Part shown: piece by piece, positions 61,436 to 64,000 of the stretch
Position numbering within the stretch: the first letter of the stretch is position 1
Layout: each line of letters begins with the position of its first letter
Assembly (NCBI RefSeq): GCF_021538895.1
Contig: NZ_JADDRL010000027.1
Location: forward strand, 1 to 64,000
Length of the DNA: 64,000 nucleotides
Reading direction: 5' to 3'
Origin: Streptomyces olivochromogenes
GTDB taxonomy: Bacteria > Actinomycetota > Actinomycetes > Streptomycetales > Streptomycetaceae
Notes under the pieces: model-generated
Database searches by the model: none
What the model saw: the letters and a program-made list of their open reading frames with translations, nothing else
What the model was told of the DNA's origin: nothing
Translations under genes and position numbers: made by a program

Positions 61436-62371
61436 TCACATGACGGCGTCGCGTTCCTGATGACTCGGCCGTTCCGCCTCGGGCCAGTGCTCCCGCAGGG
61501 TGCGGACGGTCTCCGCGATCGCGGGGCGCCGGGCGGCACCCGTGCGCCACAGGGCGTACAGCCGCCGTACCGGGGCCGGATCGAGCGCCACTTCCACCAC
61601 CCCGGCGGGCAGCGGGCCGCGCCCCAGGCGTGGGATGAGACAGATGCCGAGACCGGCGGCCACGAGCGCCACCAGGGTCGGGTTCTCGTCCGCCTGGTGG
61701 ACGATCTCCGGTTCGTGCCCGGCGATCCGCAGGGTCCGCACGAGCCATTCGTGGCACACCCGGCCCGGCGGCTGGCACACCCACCGCTCACCGCCGAGGT
61801 CCTCGCGCCGCACCGCGTCCAGCCGCGCGAACGGATGCCCGCGCGGCACCAGCAGCGTGCACTGGTCGTCCCCGATCACCGCCTGTTCCACCCCGGGTGG
61901 CAGTGCCAAGGGGGCGATGTCCCAGTCGTGCACCACGCTCAGGTCGATCGCGCCCTTGGCGACCATGCCGATGGACAGATGCGGGTCGACCTCGCTGAGC
62001 CGCGCGTCCAATGCCGGATGCCGTACGGCCAGGTCGGCGAGGACCCCTGGCAGCAGCCCGCGCGCCGCCGAGGCGAAGGCGGCGACGGTGAGCCGGCCGG
62101 CCGGTATCCCGCGCCGCTGCTCCAGTTCGGTCTCCGCCCGCTCCACGATGGCCAGCAGTTCCTGTGCCGCGGCGACGAGTGGATGCGCCTCGGCGGTCAG
62201 CCGGACGCCGCGCCCGTCGCGTTCGAGCAGCACGGTTCGGGTCTCCCGCTCCAGCTTGGCGATCTGCTGGGACACCGCGGACGGCGTGTAGCCGAGTGCC
62301 GCGGCGGCGGCACCGACGCTGCCGTGCACGGAGACGGCGTGCAGGGCGCGCAGGCGTTGGAGGTCGAGCAT
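61436..62371 (-). CDS. LysR-family transcriptional regulator
   Basis: A 311-aa LysR protein: N-terminal HTH (LQRLRALHAVSVHGSVGAAAAALGYTPSAVSQQIAKLE) and a C-terminal ligand-binding domain (DWDIAPLALPPG, DDQCTLLVPRGHPFA, LVALVAAGLGICLIPRLG). ATG 62371 gives the family N-terminus MLDLQRL. It is divergent from an EamA exporter; the 167-nt gap holds a 21-bp-periodic palindrome array and a LysR-like dyad. It probably controls the exporter. Confidence 0.93.
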   Translation of the reverse strand: MLDLQRLRALHAVSVHGSVGAAAAALGYTPSAVSQQIAKLERETRTVLLERDGRGVRLTAEAHPLVAAAQELLAIVERAETELEQRRGIPAGRLTVAAFASAARGLLPGVLADLAVRHPALDARLSEVDPHLSIGMVAKGAIDLSVVHDWDIAPLALPPGVEQAVIGDDQCTLLVPRGHPFARLDAVRREDLGGERWVCQPPGRVCHEWLVRTLRIAGHEPEIVHQADENPTLVALVAAGLGICLIPRLGRGPLPAGVVEVALDPAPVRRLYALWRTGAARRPAIAETVRTLREHWPEAERPSHQERDAVM

Positions 62372-62397
62372 GGGAGCCTCCCGTCGAAGGCAGGGCG

Positions 62398-62451
62398 CCT
62401 GATGTCAGGGGCAGGGCACCTGACATCAGGGGCAGGGCACCTGATGTCAGG
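62398..62451. repeat. 21-bp periodic array of CCTGAYRTCAGG palindromes
   Basis: Three 12-bp palindromes at 62398-62409, 62419-62430 and 62440-62451, each starting exactly 21 bp apart (two helical turns), embedded in GGCAGGGC-type repeat units. A fourth, degenerate unit follows at ~62459. The array sits in the lysR-eamA gap. Confidence 0.75.
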
Positions 62452-62471
62452 GGAAGGGCAACTGATTAGCG

Positions 62472-62495
62472 TTGCTTCATCCAACCATGTAGCAA
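62472..62495. promoter_or_regulatory. LysR-type dyad in divergent promoter
   Basis: TTGCTTCAT (62472-62480) and ATGTAGCAA (62487-62495) form arms around a 6-bp core with one mismatch. Arrangement and AT-richness suit a LysR recognition site. Confidence 0.5.
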
Positions 62496-62538
62496 TCATC
62501 GCTGGTGCTTCATGGTCCCCGCGGGTGATCCTCGACGC

Positions 62539-63456
62539 ATGCGCCCCGCACACCTGGCCCTCGCCGCCCTCGTCGCCGCCGTCTGGGGCGTCAACTTCAC
62601 CGTCATCGAGATCGGCCTCGACCATTTCCCGCCCCTGCTGTTCTCCGCCCTGCGCTTCCTCGCGGCCGCGGTTCCCGCCGTGTTCCTGGTCGGCCGCCCC
62701 AAGGTCGCCTGGAAGTGGATCGTGGGGGTCGGGCTGGTCCTGGGCGTGGCCAAGTTCGGGCTGCTGTTCGTGGCGATGGACAACGGGATGCCGGCCGGTC
62801 TGTCCTCCCTGGTCCTGCAGATACAGGCGGTGTTCACGGCCCTGTTCGCTTTCGCCGCCCTGGGGGAACGTCCCTCGCGGATGGGCGTGTTGGGCATGGG
62901 GGTGGCCCTGGCCGGGATCGCGGTCGCCGCGGTGGACGAGGGCGCGTCCGGTCCGCTCGGCGCGTTCGCGCTGTGCGTCGCGGCCGCGGCGTGCTGGGGC
63001 GCGTCCAACGTCCTGACCCGCAAGGCGGCCCCGCCGGACGCGCTGAACTTCATGGTCTGGGTGAGCACGATCCCGGTACTCCCGCTGCTGGCCCTGTCGC
63101 TGCTGACGGAGGGCCCCTCGCGCGACCTTGCGGCGCTGCGCACCCTCGACTGGCAGGGCTCGGGCACGGTCCTCTACGTCGCCTGGATCACGACCGTCTT
63201 CGGCTTCGGCGCCTGGGGTTGGCTGCTGCGACGCCACCCGGCGTCCACGGTGGCCCCCTTCTCCCTCCTGGTCCCGGTCTTCGGGATGTCGTCGGCAGCC
63301 TTCTTCCTGGGCGAGCCGGTCAGCGGGCTGCGCTGGTGCGCGGCGGTCCTGCTGGTCGGCGGCGTGGCCCTGACCTCGCTCGCACCCCGGCGCCCGGCAG
63401 CCACGATCCACCCGGTGAACGCGCCGGCGGGGAACGCGGTCGTCGGTCGATCGTGA
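62539..63456 (+). CDS. EamA-family transporter
   Basis: A 305-aa drug/metabolite exporter: ten predicted helices in two EamA repeats (LALAALVAAVWGVNFTVIEIG, SALRFLAAAVPAVFLVG, then FALCVAAAACWGASNVLTR, SSAAFFLGEPVSGLRWCAA). It resembles O-acetylserine/cysteine or amino-acid exporters. The ATG at 62539 is preferred over 62512 because it gives the usual N-terminus. It is divergent from the LysR regulator, which probably responds to the exported compound. Confidence 0.92.
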   Translation: MRPAHLALAALVAAVWGVNFTVIEIGLDHFPPLLFSALRFLAAAVPAVFLVGRPKVAWKWIVGVGLVLGVAKFGLLFVAMDNGMPAGLSSLVLQIQAVFTALFAFAALGERPSRMGVLGMGVALAGIAVAAVDEGASGPLGAFALCVAAAACWGASNVLTRKAAPPDALNFMVWVSTIPVLPLLALSLLTEGPSRDLAALRTLDWQGSGTVLYVAWITTVFGFGAWGWLLRRHPASTVAPFSLLVPVFGMSSAAFFLGEPVSGLRWCAAVLLVGGVALTSLAPRRPAATIHPVNAPAGNAVVGRS

Positions 63457-63656
63457 GGGCACGGCCGTGGTGGACGCCCTGCTTCGAAGGCCATCAGGGC
63501 GGACGGCCGCAAGGAGCGGCACTTATACCTGGACGTCTCACACATCACCGACACGAGCGGAATTCGGCGCAATCGGGTCAACAACGCGCGGTTCCGGGCC
63601 GTTCTGGCCGATGTGCTGAACAAGTCCCAGCAACACGAATCACCGGAGGCAGAATC

Positions 63657-63896
63657 ATGCGGATGCGTTCCATCGCTGCGGCAGCCGCTCTGGCGGGCAC
63701 TGTGACACTCTTCGGCGCCACAGCCGCCCAGGCCGACCCCGATCCGACCGTCGGCACGGCGATCGGCAGCCCTGGCGTCCTTTCTGGAAATGTCATCCAG
63801 ATCCCGGTGGACGTCCCGATCAACCTGTGCGGCAACAGCGTCAACATCATCGCCCTGCTGAACCCCACGCTCGGCAACGCCTGCGTCAACAACTGA
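63657..63896 (+). CDS. Short chaplin
   Basis: A 79-aa secreted hydrophobic protein: signal peptide (RSIAAAAALAGTVTLFGATA-AQA), then the chaplin domain with GSPGVLSGNVIQIPVDVPIN and LCGNSVNIIALLNPTLGNAC, containing the two conserved cysteines and the GN..NN pattern. It has a single domain and no sorting signal, so it is of the short, soluble class that assembles into amyloid fibrils on aerial hyphae. GGAGG lies upstream of the ATG. Confidence 0.95.
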   Translation: MRMRSIAAAAALAGTVTLFGATAAQADPDPTVGTAIGSPGVLSGNVIQIPVDVPINLCGNSVNIIALLNPTLGNACVNN

Positions 63897-63934
63897 CACG
63901 GGCTTTCCTGCGGATTCCTGCACCCAGGTATCCA

Positions 63935-63970
63935 CCGCGACCGGCCGGGGCACGCCCCGGCCGGTCGCGG
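63935..63970. terminator. Chaplin terminator
   Basis: Perfect 16-bp stem: CCGCGACCGGCCGGGG (63935-63950) with its complement (63955-63970), loop CACG. Confidence 0.85.
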
Positions 63971-64000
63971 CGTTGGACATTCAGCCCGATTCCCATCCCG

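Noticed and set aside
1..64000. CRISPR arrays, rRNA, tRNA or prophage
   Set aside because: No repeat-spacer arrays, conserved tRNA/rRNA sequence or phage structural genes were recognised by eye; a covariance-model scan would be needed to be certain for tRNA.

Overview
The window is actinobacterial chromosomal DNA, almost certainly Streptomyces. The evidence is the very high G+C, frequent GTG starts, 4-nt ATGA/GTGA gene overlaps, a short chaplin gene at the right end, an ECF42 sigma/DGPF pair, a GGGGGACCCCC-rich palindromic intergenic element, and the mix of secreted proteases, two-component systems and ABC exporters. No tRNA, rRNA, CRISPR array or intact insertion sequence was seen.

Layout. 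(1) 0-9.5 kb is a mixed accessory segment: an ADP-ribosylglycohydrolase, a HAD phosphatase whose 3' end overlaps a convergent membrane protein, a membrane-bound molybdopterin oxidoreductase with a small membrane partner, a sigma region-4-only protein preceded by a 48-aa ORF, a peptidoglycan-binding membrane protein, a zinc-ribbon protein, a DUF1963-like protein, an NTF2-like protein, an FMN reductase and a stand-alone GcvH. A MITE-like element lies at 9.53-9.77 kb. (2) 9.8-33.4 kb is a dense hypoxia/dormancy island: Acg-like nitroreductase, short HPF/RaiA-like protein, AdhE, GerMN lipoprotein, two tandem universal stress proteins (USPs) and a USP remnant, two CBS-BON proteins, an Rv1733c-like protein, a flavodoxin, a GNAT/ADP-forming acetyl-CoA ligase fusion, AdhP, GAPDH, pyruvate phosphate dikinase, pyruvate formate-lyase with its activase, and a DeoR-type regulator. 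(3) 33.4-38.2 kb holds a small nucleotide-metabolism pair (DUF4406-like and Nudix), an OmpR/histidine-kinase pair, and a MarR/NTF2-like divergent pair with a duplicated 17-bp palindrome. (4) 38.2-45.4 kb looks like a cell-envelope stress module: lipoprotein, membrane-fusion protein, ABC ATPase, MacB-like permease and VanX-like dipeptidase, facing a CseBC/AfsQ-like two-component system plus GerMN lipoprotein. (5) 45.4-64 kb carries a LacI regulator and secreted glycosidase, a secreted metalloprotease, L-serine dehydratase, a TrmB/LuxR-type regulator, an RsbW-like ATPase, a subtilisin, a secreted phosphoesterase, an MFS exporter with a beta-propeller protein, the ECF42 pair, LysR/EamA, and the chaplin.

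How it may work together. Region 2 contains most steps for anaerobic pyruvate disposal. PFL makes acetyl-CoA and formate, AdhE/AdhP reoxidise NADH to ethanol, the ADP-forming acetyl-CoA ligase could gain ATP from acetyl-CoA, PPDK and GAPDH re-balance glycolytic flux, and USP, CBS, HPF, Acg and Rv1733c homologues match the classic DosR regulon of mycobacteria. Copies of a GGGCC-N4-GGCCC-like dyad lie 60-180 nt upstream of many of these genes, suggesting control by a DevR/OsdR-type regulator encoded outside the window. This is inference: chance matches are common at this base composition.
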